A DNA stretch of 64,000 nt from Albugo candida. Lineage: Eukaryota; Oomycota; Peronosporomycetes; Albuginales; Albuginaceae. Location of the stretch: NCBI GenBank assembly GCA_905220665.1, contig CAJNAR010000146.1, positions 186,001 through 250,000 of the forward strand, in the 5' to 3' direction. The position numbers were made by a program, and so were the translations under genes. Below are positions 35,608 through 48,366 of this stretch, piece after piece; position 1 is the stretch's first letter; each line of letters starts with the position of its first letter. The notes beneath the pieces were generated by a model that did not search any database, was not told the origin of the DNA, and was given only the letters and a program-made list of their open reading frames with translations.

Positions 35608-37358
35608 TTGAGTGTAACGTCGTACGTTGCGCCGATTTTATGGTATAACTCCAGAGTCTCAACCCGTTTACTTGGGGTGTTGGTGGGTGGCCCTACCTCT
35701 CCCCGCCTTCAACGCGACATCCTTCTTCGATCTATACATCATCGCTTGATCCTTTGGCGTTGGCGAGCACGAACATACCGTGGCAGGATGCTCATCGCTA
35801 AAACAGTGATCCTCCCTTTATTAAGGCATGTAGGCACGGCTTGATATCTCCCGCTCAAATTCTTGCAAATATTTCTCTCTCAGTACGAGCTTTTGTGAAC
35901 AACTCTATCTCTGGTCCCCACCAAACAACTTGCCCCTGGTCTTCTCCCTTTATCGTGGCATGTAATACCCTCCTCACAAGGCGGCCTCTCTCTTCCTCCT
36001 CCCTATCTGTGCCTTAGCTCCTATCGAGTTTCGGTCCTCATCTCTGATATCTTGGCTATACGAAGATCTCCTACTTTGGCGCCCCTTGTTTTTCCCCAGC
36101 GATTACTTTCTCTACAGTGGCTCTCCGCCACCTTGGTGTTGGCCTCGATATCCTCTACGTCCCCAACATTCCCCCTGCCAGCAATAACTCTCCTCGCTGG
36201 GAAATTCTTTCCTTTTCTGGATCGACACTCTTCATACATGGAATGCACAATTCCGTCCAACTATCAACCCCTCCCGACGCTCCATTTCTCATATTCTTCA
36301 TCAACCCTTGTGGCATGATCGACTCCTTACTCGAGGCGATTCCCGAATTCCAATTTTTCGGGCAATTGCATCCTTGGCATGGCTTCGTTCAACCGTACCA
36401 GCGATTTTCTCACTACTTATGGCATCCTTCCTACGTCGGATCTCCTCTCTCGTCTTCTACGGCCCCAAGTCCCCCGATCTTGGGAATCGGTCGTGACGCT
36501 TATGGACGTCTTTGATGGCTTGTCATTACCTTCGCCCCTTCCTGTCCTTCTACCCTCCCAGCCCTTACACTTGCTCGGCTGTTTTGAACCTTGGATGTTC
36601 ATCTCTGATTACCTTCCTGATGTTAGTCCCGGAATTATCGTCTCCCTCCTTACACAATCCACCCCACTCCCGTTCCCCGCCCTTAATATCGACCCCATCT
36701 CACTCTCTCCTACCTTTTGATTTCGGCAAATCCGCCTTCACCAACGCGTCCCCCCGGTTGTAACAGACTTGGTCTTTCACCTACGCCACAATGCGCTGGG
36801 ATGCCGCTATCGCTTTCGTTGGAGAACGACTTACCCTCAATCAAAAACTTGCATCTTTGGTTGCCCGACTCTGGAGACCCCTTTTCATCTGTTTTGGGAT
36901 TGTCCCTATGCAGACCGAGTCTGGCGTTTCTACCTTCAACCATTCCATCGATATACACCCAGCTGATAACCTGGACTCGCGTTCTCTTTGATGACGAAAT
37001 CAAACTTCGTCCACCTGCCACCGTCGCTTTTGGCTCTCAACTTCTTTCCGAACTCTTCGCGTGCTTCCGCGGCTCGATCATCAGAACCATTTGGCTCCAA
37101 CGAAACAACCTCCTCTATCAACATACCCACTCTTTTCACCGGTTGCTATGGACTTTGAGCTCAACACTTTTCCTTCCCCACTGTGCCGAGCTTTCTCGCC
37201 CACTTCTCCACATGAACCCTTCACATCCGATTCCCGACAACGATAGCTCGGCTCACTCTCCCACTTCGCATGCCGATATTACGGCTTCCATCTCTTCACC
37301 TTACGTCCATCTTACACGACACCGCCCACTCTACCTTCACTTAGCTCGATCTCTTTGA
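35608..37358 (+). mobile_element. Decayed LINE 3' region (RT tail and zf-RVT)
   Basis: C-terminal part of a LINE ORF2, broken in several frames. The end of the reverse transcriptase is visible at 35640-35840: LGVLVGGPTSPRLQRDILLR, RARTYRGRMLIAKTVILPLL. The zinc-binding zf-RVT motif follows near 36870-36930: CIFGCPTLETPFHLFWDCPY then ADRVW. The final frame ends at 37358. The plus strand is strikingly C- and T-rich compared with all neighbouring genes, which marks it as foreign sequence. No poly(A) or target-site duplication was found. It differs from the LINE at the left edge, whose matching part is outside the window. Confidence 0.75.
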
Positions 37359-39364
37359 ATTAACCTACCTAGCTAGCACAACATAGAAAAGTCATCGTAA
37401 GTATAATGAAACGTAATTTCCCATGTACCAGAGTCTGTCCATCTTGTTCGAGATGGAGCATTTGATTGCAACAAACGGATTTGAGCCATTGATAAGCAGG
37501 CCCTGGGAGTAGAATACTGCACAGAAAATCTACGTGAGGGAGGTGTCAGGACGAAGAAAATCTACTTCAAGCTCCTGATACTGAAAGAGACTCGATAGTG
37601 TCGTTGTCAGCCTGAATTGTGAAGTACTCTTTGATCCAAATAAAGAAAAGTGATGGCGATAGAACACTCACATTTTTCACTTCGGTAGACTTTGTAACAT
37701 CATCCCCCGATACAAGAAATTATGTCAAAAAAGCTACATATTAGCACTGCGCCGAGCTGTGATACCAAAACACAAATAATGCTGCATCTGTGGATACTAT
37801 TGGATGTAGGAGTAATGCACTGGTACACTTGTTCCCCTCGTTGATGTGAATTTCTAAAAGACGAGAACTGGGTAGCCAATTTCAGTGTCTTACAAGACTC
37901 CATCGACAAAGAAGGATGCAAAGGACTATAGAAAGACACGGCTTAGTGTTTATGAGCAGAGATAGATTGGTGGTCTTCACGAAGCAGCTTCAAGCATGTG
38001 CGTTGTACCTCGCGGAGCCTGGACGCCAAATGTCAGGTAGTTTCACCTCGACAATTTTAAATGAAAGGCCGAATCGCAATATCTCATTCAATCATTTCGT
38101 TCAACCAGAGCGTAGTTCCGCTTTCTTTGAAGGCGGCGAGATGCACCCGGACGTTCACTGGCTCGTGGACATTGAGATAGAAAGCATGTCGTCGTTTTCT
38201 TCCGCTACGAATATGGTCGTGCAGTAGATTTGTGACAAGGTGATGCTAGCGCGAGAGCACGCATGGGTTTATGGTGATGCTGTATTCATTTTATAAGACA
38301 AAATCAAATGAGATCTTGACAGAATCGCTGACTTTAGAGCTGCATTCACACCTCGCGTAGGCCCAGCCAGTGAAGAAGAGCCCTAGGTGCTTTTTTTGGT
38401 CGCCAGAGCCATTCAATATCAGTTTACGAAGAGCTGTCGTGTCAACAGAAAGCATGTGTGCGATAATGAAATATGTGTACTGCTTGCCTGGGCTGAATCG
38501 AAAACTATGAATAAGCGTATCTGGTTAGCTTGATGCTGGTTGAGCTTAGTTGCCTTCTAGCGAGGCAGCTGGAATCAGAAGCCAAGCTGATCCACAGTAC
38601 GTTTGATTGCGCTAGAGGCGAACTTGTTTTGAACTAGGATTTTCGGTAGGATGCGCTAGCATAGAGAATGAATGATGCAACCCTATACGTATTTTCATAT
38701 AGGCTGAAATCCAGCACGCTCGCTGCTTACAGACTCACTCCGACACCGTCATATACAATATAGCGCGGCTAATTGACAAACTATGGATGATGAGCTGTCG
38801 TTTCACCTCATATATAGAAGTGGAAGCCACCTGAAGCGCCACTAATCTCCCGCTAAAAGTTTCGCGTACCTGTCGTACTCTTTCGGGTAGAGAAGATGAA
38901 TGCACATAATTTTCGAGATGCTGATAAGAATCAGTCTTGGATTTTCTTTGATTCGCAAAATTCTTTCAATAGCGCGATTTGCATATGAATATTTGTTATG
39001 CGTGTGAAAATTGCAAGTGCACGACAGGGCGTGATGCACTATGGAATGAACTGCAGATTTACCATCTTATTTTGCTCGTCGATAAAACCATTCGTATGCC
39101 TCAAAACAGCTTCCTCGACTGTTAACCGCTCAGAGCGAAGCTAATTGTGCTCAATGCGACCACTACATATAGACATTGGTATCGTCTGAGACGGATCAAA
39201 AAGCGCAATTGAGCACATTACTCATTAGTGCCAGTAAGAATGTATGATCACAATGCGATACTAAATGGATAACACCCACGAGGTTGCCTACAAACCGCAT
39301 TCGTCGATGAGCGAAAATGAAATATCGAACAAACTAATGTCACGTTGCTTGCTTCCTATTATTG
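37359..39364. other. Intergenic, nothing recognised
   Basis: About 2 kb of AT-rich sequence between the LINE remnant and the SNARE gene. Only short frames without recognisable domains occur (for example plus 37916-38227). It does not belong to the duplicated blocks as far as I can see. Confidence 0.5.
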
Positions 39365-40253
39365 TCAGCCACTTCCAAGTATGAGTAAAAGAATGAGAAT
39401 AATAAGTAATACGACAATGGTCACGTAAAGTTTGATGTTTCCACTCTGGCGCGCAATCTATCGAATATATCAGACTTTTTGTTGCAAATGGAGAACTATA
39501 ATATTTCACCTTTGCGGCTCTGGCTCCTTCTGTGTTCAGCCCGTCTTTGGCATGTAATACATCCCCGTCCATGTCATCCAATAATCTTATATGTAAATCT
39601 GTCTCGTCCTTCACTGCCATACTGAAGTTCTTCAAATTTGCCACACCCTTCCCTATAATGTCTAGTTGATCATCTTGATCTAAGCATTCAGCGTACACAT
39701 CGAGTTGATCGGAGTCTAAGTGCGCAAATGTTCTGTGCCACTTGCCTCTCATGATTTGCTTTTGCAATCCCAAAAGTTGTGAGGAACGATCATGTGATTT
39801 CTGACTACTAGAAAAATTGAAATCGAATCAATTTGACAAGAATGCTCTGAACACACCTGATAGCTGACGACCGGCTTTTGAATATGTTCAAATTCCGTTC
39901 CTAAGTGAAGTTCAGCCATTTGAGTATATTCTACCGACAACGTACTTGATTACGCTCTAGTTCTCGTAGGGCTTTATCCCAGCGTTCCATTTCCTCACGT
40001 TCCCTTGAGAACGAGTGAATATTAGCATTGATGTAAGTCATGTCGTGAGTAGAGCTTACATGTCTGGCAAAAGTGATTGTTTGTAGCAGCTAAAGTCACG
40101 ACGTAATTGCTCTACATCCATGTGCAATTCGGATATGGTATCACCGACCGAATCGTATTTCTTCCCTGCTATCATGGATCGTATTGTTACCTCTTTCTTT
40201 TGCGCACGCGACATGCTTTTCAGCCATAAATTCCAATCATCAAACGCTGTCAT
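39365..40253 (-). CDS. Qc-SNARE, syntaxin-8/SYP5-like, tail-anchored
   Basis: Membrane-fusion SNARE of the endosomal/vacuolar Qc type. Exons 40060-40253, 40003-39946, 39900-39857, 39807-39510 and 39457-39365 join in phase to 228 aa. The N-terminal helical region starts MTAFDDWNLWLKSMSRAQKK. The SNARE motif follows QLLGLQKQIMRGKWHR: VANLKNFSMAVKDETDL, HIRLLDDMDGDVLHAKDGLN. The C-terminus LYVTIVVLLIILILLLILGSG is a perfect single-span tail anchor, in a small last exon. Alignment to SYP51 and syntaxin 8 puts His where the zero-layer Gln is expected. It is divergent to SCC2, with about 80-135 bp between the start codons. Confidence 0.85.
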
Positions 40254-40388
40254 TTGAAAACCTTCTCTGGCACCTGTACCTTCGCGCAACAAGCACAACA
40301 ATGATTCAAAGTTGCCTTTAAGGACCAAAGTATGCGCGGAACGCTTTCCATGTTGCCGATCGGATGTGAGCCTCCAGACGATCATATA

Positions 40389-43300
40389 ATGAAAGATATC
40401 ATTGTATCTGAAGAACGTTTACCTGGAAATGATACTGACATTGTACAGATTGCTTCTCGGCTTTCGTCGGCTCGCTTCGATCAAATGTAAGATTATCATT
40501 TGACCTCGTCCATCCATAAGTACCTAATCTGAAACATCGTAGCGACTCGTATGAGATTGATGAAAGTTCTTATAAAGAACTCCCGCTGATCGCGCAACGT
40601 TTGGTTTCCACGGGATGCTTTGAAGGTACAAAGCGCTTTTAAGGTGAATATTGCTTGCTGAAAATTGACGATTTCGTTTTTGGTAGGACGCATGATCGAT
40701 ACTAAACCCGCACGCAGTAGAAAGCGTTCTCATGAGAATTTGGTTGTCGTCGATTTGCCAAAACCGAAGGAAAAGAAATCGCTGAATCAGACGGCGCACG
40801 GGAGCAAGAGTGAAAAGAGCAAAATCCCGGATGATGATGACACTGTAGTAAAGTGCAATTCTCGAAGCTTATTTACTCCCGAATCTAAAGTGACAGCGAT
40901 GCTTGGAAGATACTCTGCCGTGTTAGAGAACATGCTAGCAGAGTTTGGTATAAAGCGGAACGAGATAGGCTACCTCGTCAAGATGGACAGCTTCATCCCT
41001 ACTCATATAGATGACGCAAAAGTTAAGGTCATCTGTCAAACCATTCGGCTATTGGAAAAACACAACATGATCTCGAAAGTTGATGGGAACATGATTCGTT
41101 GTATTCTCAGTTTATTGGACAGACATGTAAGAGTCTTCGCATGGGTTGATGACCATTTATGAGCTAAATATCATTTCATGCTAGGTTCTTTTTGGATTTC
41201 GGCAAAGTGCGTCTAATGACACAAAATGTGATGATGCAGAGCGAAAACGTACCAAGATCAAGAGACCTTTACTTCAGCTTTCGTATAATACTTTAGAGAT
41301 TGGAACTTGCATACTTTTTTTGGTCTCTTCGTCTCATTCAGATCGGGGTATCTTGTCGGAAGACATAATTGATAATTGCGTCCAATTGCTGTGTCAAACG
41401 ATAAAAAACCTCCAAGATTATCTATCAGCGGCTTCTACGTCGGAATCGATTCCGCATGAAGACAATCAGAATTTTCGGCGTATGATACCAGAATTGTGTG
41501 ATTATATGAATCAATTCTCACATCTTGTAGAGTCGTTGAAGCTATCAGATTGCTTGATTTTGCGTTTGTCTTCCAGTCTATTCGACACGTTCGTGTTTGA
41601 TTCGAGCCATCACGTTGCGCAGATACAACAGAGTAGCATTATGATTCTTCGAAGTATTTATATCCAACATCCTTCACATCGCAAATTACTACTGGATGAA
41701 GCACTCTCGACAATGCTGAAGGTTCCGCTCATGAAACGAAATGTGCGAACAGTGAAGCTGCTATACTCAGATAATATGATTCAGATGATCACGGCGCTTG
41801 TGGTGACACTGCTTCAATGCAGTGATTTAGGAAATCGAGATGTGGAAGAAAAATCACATCAATCCGGTTTGGGTATGAGTATCGATGAACCGGACCCGTC
41901 TATGAAACACGTCACCAATACTTTGGACAATATCAAGCTCTTTAGCAGAGATTTGATCAAGAACTGCATGAAGAAAAGTGAGGATCGTGACCAACGAATT
42001 CGGTTGGAACTTTTTCTGGAAGATCTACTTACTATGTTTATCTATCCGGAGTGGTTTGGAGCCGAGATGCTCCTTGAATTACTTAGCTCCATTTTGGCAG
42101 GAATATTGCATGGGCAATTGTCTAAAGATGAGAAAAGACTTGACTCACACTATGGATTGATGGCACTGAGTATGATTGGAAAGATGTGTACATCTATAAA
42201 GGCTCACGAAAAACAAGCAGCAAAGGAAAATGCAATCAATTATGATTATTTACGAGTACTTGTTACTGAGGAAGCCAGCATTGCCCCGACAAGTATCCGA
42301 CCTAAAGTAATTGATGCAAGCGAGATCTCACCAAATCTATTGTTAGAGATGGTCACTCTGATTCACTTGCATCAAAAGTCAAAAACGAATGTATTTCATC
42401 TAGACTCTGGCCGGCTTTTATCGGCAAAACTATGGCAGAACGCTTTGACAGTAGCTTCAGGAGACTCGCACGAACCAACCGTGATGTGGTTTCGGCATTC
42501 TTTCAATGCATTGTGCAAGACAAAAGAGTCACAACTAGATCCTTTGGTCATTTCGAGTGATATAAGTGCTCGAGTCAGCATGCATGCGGCACTCACACGC
42601 GGATTTTGTCAATCTTTTGATAAGATTCTTTCACATATGATGGCTTTATTAGCTGGTGGTATTGCAACATTTCGATCACGCGTAATGAAAGTGCTTTCGG
42701 AATTGGTTCACCTCGATCCTATGCTAATGGCTCGCGAAAATGTCAGGGGTGCTGTCTACAATTGTTTTGTAGATGCAAGCATCTCTGTCCGCCAAGCTGC
42801 TGTGGATTTGGTCGGTCATTACGTGGCTTTCCATTCTACACTGGTAAGAGACATTAAAAAGGATCCACTTGATGTTAGTAAATCACGCTCTTGCAGTTTG
42901 AACAGTACTTTGACATGCTCAGTGAACGCTTACTGGATAAAGGCATTAGCGTTCGGAAAAGCGTGTGCAAAATATTCCGTCGCTATCTGACAACTACACC
43001 AGAATTAGACAAAGAAATGGATGCATCATTGATGCGGAGAGAAACCAACCGGAAGAACGGGTGTATGCGCATGCTAGCACAACGGATTGGTGATGCAGCC
43101 GAAGAAACAAGTATAAAGAAGTTCATTCTTAATACGTTTCAAGAACTTTGGTTTGGGAACGCTGACGACTGGGAGTTACAAGAACAGTTGCCTGTAGCCT
43201 TAACTATTCCAGAAACAAGCTCAAACCGCAATGTAGCGCCAGGAATGGAAGATAGCATTGTAGCGAGCGAAGAAAACCGTGTGAAACAATCTCAAGATTG

Positions 43301-45678
43301 CGTAACTCCTTCTAGAGTTATTCATCAAAATCGTCTAAAGCTTTACGATTCGGTTAATATCGCAGCAATCATCATAGAAATCATCCAACATTGCAATGAT
43401 ATTGATTGGTTTGCGTCATTACTAAAACGGCTCTTGTGCGTTGGAAAAGCATACAATCAATGCAGTGAGGTATCCAGCAACAAATTTAGATCGAAGCTTT
43501 CAATGGGAATCGAAGATAAGATCGAGAAAATTGTCAAGCAATTAATCGATTGTTTACTGAATTTGGAGGAGGGGAAATTAATACAAGGGTGTTCTGTAGA
43601 AGATTTCCAATCACAGTTCATGTCATGCTTGAGGGTGCTCCGAGCAATTTGTGAAGCCAATCCTGCACTTTTGAGAAACCACCTGGAGCTGCTCATGGCT
43701 TATATTAATGGGGATGACCGATTTTCCAAACAAAATGAGACTAAAATCCAATCAATCGCTCTCAATATAGTCGGAATGGTCGTTTCTTCGACAGGAACAG
43801 CACCAAAACGGTTGATAGAATCCTTACAGCGAGATCTGAAAGATTTGATATTCAAAGCACCTCCAAGTGTTGTTGATCTGGCTATAAAGTGCTATACAGC
43901 TTTGATGAGTGCCTCTGAGAAGTCATCTGTGGTATTGCGTGAAGTTCTGAATACTTTTGTAATGTACCTGATCAAGCATCAGAGTTTCTCTTCGTATTAT
44001 AATATGAATGCCGCTACTCGATCGTCGTTACAACGAGCTTTATACAGCATGGGGCAGATTGCAGCAGCTTATACCAAGAAGTCTGAGATATTGGATTCAA
44101 ATGGGGGACCCAACATGGAGAATCTTCTTCAGTTGTACCTTGTTTTCCTGAAAAAGCCTGGTGATGAAGCATGCGTTTGCAAAGCTCTACACGGCGTAAA
44201 GTATTTGATCAGGCAGCAGCCAGAGTTCCTTCTTTGTATCCAACAGGAAGGTTTGTTGGGATCGCTGCTCACAGATTCTGGAAAGGAGGTGAGCATTCAG
44301 TGCTTATTACTTTTCAACGACATCCTGCAATATGAAGAGAATCGACAACTCGAGTATCAGACGGCTACGATGGTGAAACGATCCAAATCCAAGGAACAAG
44401 TCGGTGGAGATCAAGAAGGTCGAGCTTCGCTAATTGGTTCTGTTGCTCAAGCTCAGTTTTGTAATATCCTCAATCTCTGCACGAGCACCCAAATTCGTAT
44501 CCGCACGCAAGCAGTTGGATGTGTGTCGACATTACTGAATCAAGGATTAGTCAGTCCTATGCATTGTGTGTCGGCATTAGTGACATTGGAAGCAGATCAA
44601 GTGCATTCGGTGCAAGAAATAGCCCATGCGCAATTAGTCTCTCTGCACGATCGATATCCGACTCTGTTGTGTGCTCCATCGATACAAGGAATATGTGAAT
44701 CATTTGATTTTCAATTGAGAGCTTTCGGACAGGCATCTGTTACGAGGCAAATCAAAGACGGGCAAGATGTGTGTGTGTATGGTCGACTGTATCAAGATTG
44801 CTTCCAGAGCAACAGAGTAGCACGTAACATGTTTCTATCATCAGTGATAAATCAATTTAGTGAAAAAGGAAAAGCTATCTCACCCAAGATTTCGGCTGAT
44901 ATACAGAGTACACTGTATTATTACAGCTACCTGGTCGAGATTTTAGCTTCATTGCCATATGAAAAAGCAGACGAACCCCTCCATCTGGTACACCTCATCA
45001 ATCGGTTTGTATCGCTTAAGCTCAGGTAACCCGAAATCTTACTATTCCGACAACGAGGACTGAGTATTCTTGTGACTGTAGCATTACCCTCGAAGATATT
45101 GCGCACGGATTTATAAAACTCGGTGTTATGAAGGTCTCTAATGGAGATACTTTGGATACGTACCCGATACGCCCTATGGATATTCAGACTGGCGAGATAG
45201 CGACTGCGACAATTCCCATCGAGCTTGAAACAAAATGCTGTAAAGCACTTGTCGCGAGCTTACTGGTATACTTGAAAAATCACCTGAAAAGCCTCTATAC
45301 GCTATCCGACGAAATGTGTCAGCTATATTCGCCTGTTAGCGCTTCCAAGGTACATCACAATCCAACGTGTAGTTCGTTGTTTTGCTAAAGCTACGTCTTT
45401 GACAGGCCGCTGTTCAGTCTGTTGCAATCGCGGCCAAATCACTCAAGCTACATCTACCATCAATTGATGAGCTCGTATCAGCCAGCAATCCGGTTGTGCG
45501 AAGCTGGAATTTATTCGCATCTGCCCGAAACACTGCTCGTGACGATCAGAATCAACTCGACTTTGACACCAAGCCAGTATCGGCGGTGCGTAACCGTAGA
45601 CGACGTCCGCAAAAGTCACAGAAAGAAGAAAGAGAGATGATCACTTCTGTACACGACATCCATCTACTGGCTACGTAA
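40389..45678 (+). CDS. SCC2: SCC2/NIPBL cohesin loader
   Basis: Nuclear HEAT-repeat subunit of the cohesin-loading complex (with SCC4). Exons 40389-40486, 40543-40625, 40687-41126, 41185-42843, 42897-45025, 45082-45349 and 45406-45678 are all in phase and give about 1649 aa. In-frame Mets further upstream at 40332 and 40350 are alternative starts. Diagnostic blocks are RLLDKGISVRKSVCKIFRRY (about 42930) and the stretch ending TSIKKFILNTFQELWF (about 43120-43155), the classical NIPBL C-terminal HEAT signature. Later come CLRVLRAICEANPALLRNHL and QALGCV-like QAVGCVSTLLNQGLVSPMHC. The tail is basic (RNRRRRPQKSQKEER). The C-terminal half is duplicated at 53.3-55.7 kb. HAD3 is convergent 2.7 kb downstream. 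Confidence 0.9.
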
Positions 45679-46081
45679 GTAGCATTCGATAATGTTGGAG
45701 TATTCGAGCTTGCAAAAAGATCTCAAGGCGAATAGCTCCAAAGAGCTTTCTCTGTGGTGTATGTGAGGCATCGCGGAAAGGAAAATACGAGAAAAAGCAA
45801 AGCACTGTCAAGCCACTACAGGAAGCGACTTCAAGGGTGCGAAGTAAAAAGGGTCGCCGACACCTACTGCGTGTGCTGAAGCCAATATCGGCCGCCGATC
45901 CACGTGAGATCAAAATCAAATCGTTTTCAGTGATGAGAGGGATACGATATCGACAGCCTCGGCAACAAGAGGACGTGTTACGCGACGATAAAATAATGAT
46001 CGATGTGGTATGATCCTGGCAGCGTATAGCACCAAAGGAATGATTCATGCGACCCGAAATATAGTATGAGTACGTAGTCGT

Positions 46082-46199
46082 ACGTCATCACAATACATTA
46101 CACCTTTATAAGTATACACGGAAATGAGCTATACCACGTAATCCTTTGTCGTCACAGTACATTTTACCTCTTCAAGTATACACTAAAATGAGCTATACT
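46082..46199. repeat. Two imperfect tandem units of about 55 bp
   Basis: CGTCATCACAATACATTA...AAGTATACAC...AAATGAGCTATAC is followed at once by CGTCACAGTACATTTTA...AAGTATACAC...AAATGAGCTATAC. The pair recurs at about 56142-56260 in the duplicated block. Confidence 0.7.
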
Positions 46200-46616
46200 T
46201 GATGGGGGAAGAACTGTGAGTGTGCTTGGCGAGTTTGAGCACACACATTTGCGATATGAAGTGTGATAAATGTCGCTAGTGAAAAAGACGTGTCATTGAC
46301 CTTTCTTTCCATAACATAGCGCACTACCCTGTGCTTGCATAAACAAGAGCCACCTTGAAGTAGGTACGTAAGTGAGATTCTTGGCTGCCCGTTTGATCAA
46401 AAAAGACGGATTTGATTGAGATTGTGTGCCTTGCAACCATTACATCACACGTATCGCTCAAGTGTAAGCTAGCTGAACTCTAAATCCTAATCAATTAGCT
46501 CAAATTTCAGAGTCTCAATGCGTCGGGGTGGCTTTCATAAAACCAGCTCATTTACAAAGCTCAAATGCTATGTTAATTTTTGTGGTCGAAGATATCAAAA
46601 TGCTTTGTCATTTATG

Positions 46617-46690
46617 TAAATCTCTATCCTAACTTTATCCTATTCTATCCTACCATTGTCCCATCTTCATCCTATCTTTATCCTCTAGTC
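46617..46690. repeat. TATCC-type pyrimidine tract
   Basis: Irregular TATCC/TTATCC repeats. The duplicate at about 56690-56752 differs by several repeat-unit gains and losses, as expected for a microsatellite-like tract. Confidence 0.6.
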
Positions 46691-48366
46691 ATACCAGTTT
46701 TTGGGTTGTGCAATTCGGAAAAATCTCAAAAGTTGATTCTCCTGGCAAGATTTTGCGAAGTTTGATTTTGACGAATCTACTGTGACTAGTCAATCAAACT
46801 GGTCTCAGCGTACGGATATTCCATGCTGTATTGCGTCACAATTTCTAAGATGATAATGTTAGCTTCAGTTCAGGCAATTTCTTGGTCTTACATGCCCAGA
46901 TGTAGTGCAAATTTCACAATAGCTCTTTGAACTGCATGAACAACGTGGTGAGCGGATGCTAAGGCTTGAGCAATCATATACGAAAAACCTAGAAGTACCA
47001 TACGAAAAGCTTTCAGCAATATGTATTGCATTCTGCAGAGCTATCTGACCTGGCTTGGGTCTGATTGGATTCGAGGTGTTTCAGCTTAGCTTGATCAATT
47101 CGATCAAGTGCAGTTTTATGAATCTGACATGCACACACAAAGTGCTACTTTGCGATGTAGTCCAAACGTTCGTTTGTTTGTTTCAGAATGTCGAATTTCA
47201 CAATGGAGCTAGACGCATGCAGTTCTCCACTGCATTAACGAAATATAGATCGTGGTTTTCCTTCGTTGTCAACTTGGATCGATTCGACGTGCCAATATGT
47301 GCAAGAGCGGCTGCATCTGATATCTAAGATATTCCAAAGCATCATTCTACCATTGTCGTGTTTAGGCAAATCCGATCCATCAGTTTCCGATCAGCAAGGC
47401 ATTCGTATAAAGTGTCACTTTGTCTTTCGTCATTATCTGATTCGTGACTTTGGATTCGAAAAGTTTCCTCTAACGGATCTAGAGTACTCATCGATGAATG
47501 TCGACACGTACTTTGCATCGAGTTTTTTCATTTCATCGGCGGACCCATAGTCTCCAGAAGCAACAGTTCGGTTGTATTTGCCACATAAATCGTCGAATTG
47601 GAAAACAAAAAAACTGAAAGTGTTCTCTTCTGATCATGCTAATGATCTCGTCTGTGTTATCAAATGGGCTGCTGAGTCGTCCGCACACAGTAACCGCCAT
47701 GCGATAATATGACCCAATGGAGGATGCATACCATTTTTTTGATTAATTGTAGCCTCACTCGATCACGCTATCGATTAAGCCATCAACTTTCTGGGAGGCG
47801 CCACAGCCTTAAATGTGGGCTGCAGATTTTGTATGTCCCGCTTCGTTAGGGCCATTCAAGTTCTTTGGTTGATTCCAAAATAGATTTCGTCAAACAATAC
47901 CTTGGATTTCCGAGACAATGATGTCAATGTTGAAAGAAGCCGATGAAGTAGACTCGGTACATACAGATGTCATCCGTGGAGAAGTTTTCATTGTTGGTGG
48001 AGTGACCGATACTAATCCAGAAGCAATGGCTCCCATCGACGTGCCATTTGTAGTGAGACCTTGATTGGAATTGGACTGGACCTGGATTCCACGATTGCGT
48101 AGAGATTAGACTTCGTTTGCGAGCAATGGCGTATGCGCTAATATGAATGCTAAAAGGATGTATACAGAGTAGGAACAGAGGGTTTCGGGAAAAGCTCTTG
48201 CTTCATCCAAGCTCCGATATGAGAACATGAGAACACTGGGATCGCAGTCACTTGCCACTATGAGACGGCGAAGGAGAATCGTTTTTGGCTCGTAAAGTCA
48301 GGAAGAAAAGTGTACACATGGAGTGGTAAGCACGTTTTATTGCGGCATACGTTTGCAGTGGAAAGG

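Larger units (their letters stand above)
45679..48366. other. SCC2-HAD3 intergenic region
   Basis: About 2.7 kb, repeated at 55741-58416. No gene can be supported. It holds two short tandem units (46082-46199) and a pyrimidine tract (about 46617-46690). A plus frame at 47266-47550 and a 48-codon frame at 47918-48064 (including GEVFIVGGVTDTNPEAM) are the same in both copies and could be scraps of an older gene. Confidence 0.5.

Noticed and set aside
37916..38227. 103-codon plus-strand frame in the 2 kb spacer
   Set aside because: No domain, no splice-linked neighbours and no second copy to test conservation.
40496..40693. Minus-strand ORF beginning MRPTKNEIVNFQQ
   Set aside because: It lies antisense to the first SCC2 exons (40389-40486, 40543-40625, 40687 on), which join in phase with good splice sites and give a plausible N-terminus.
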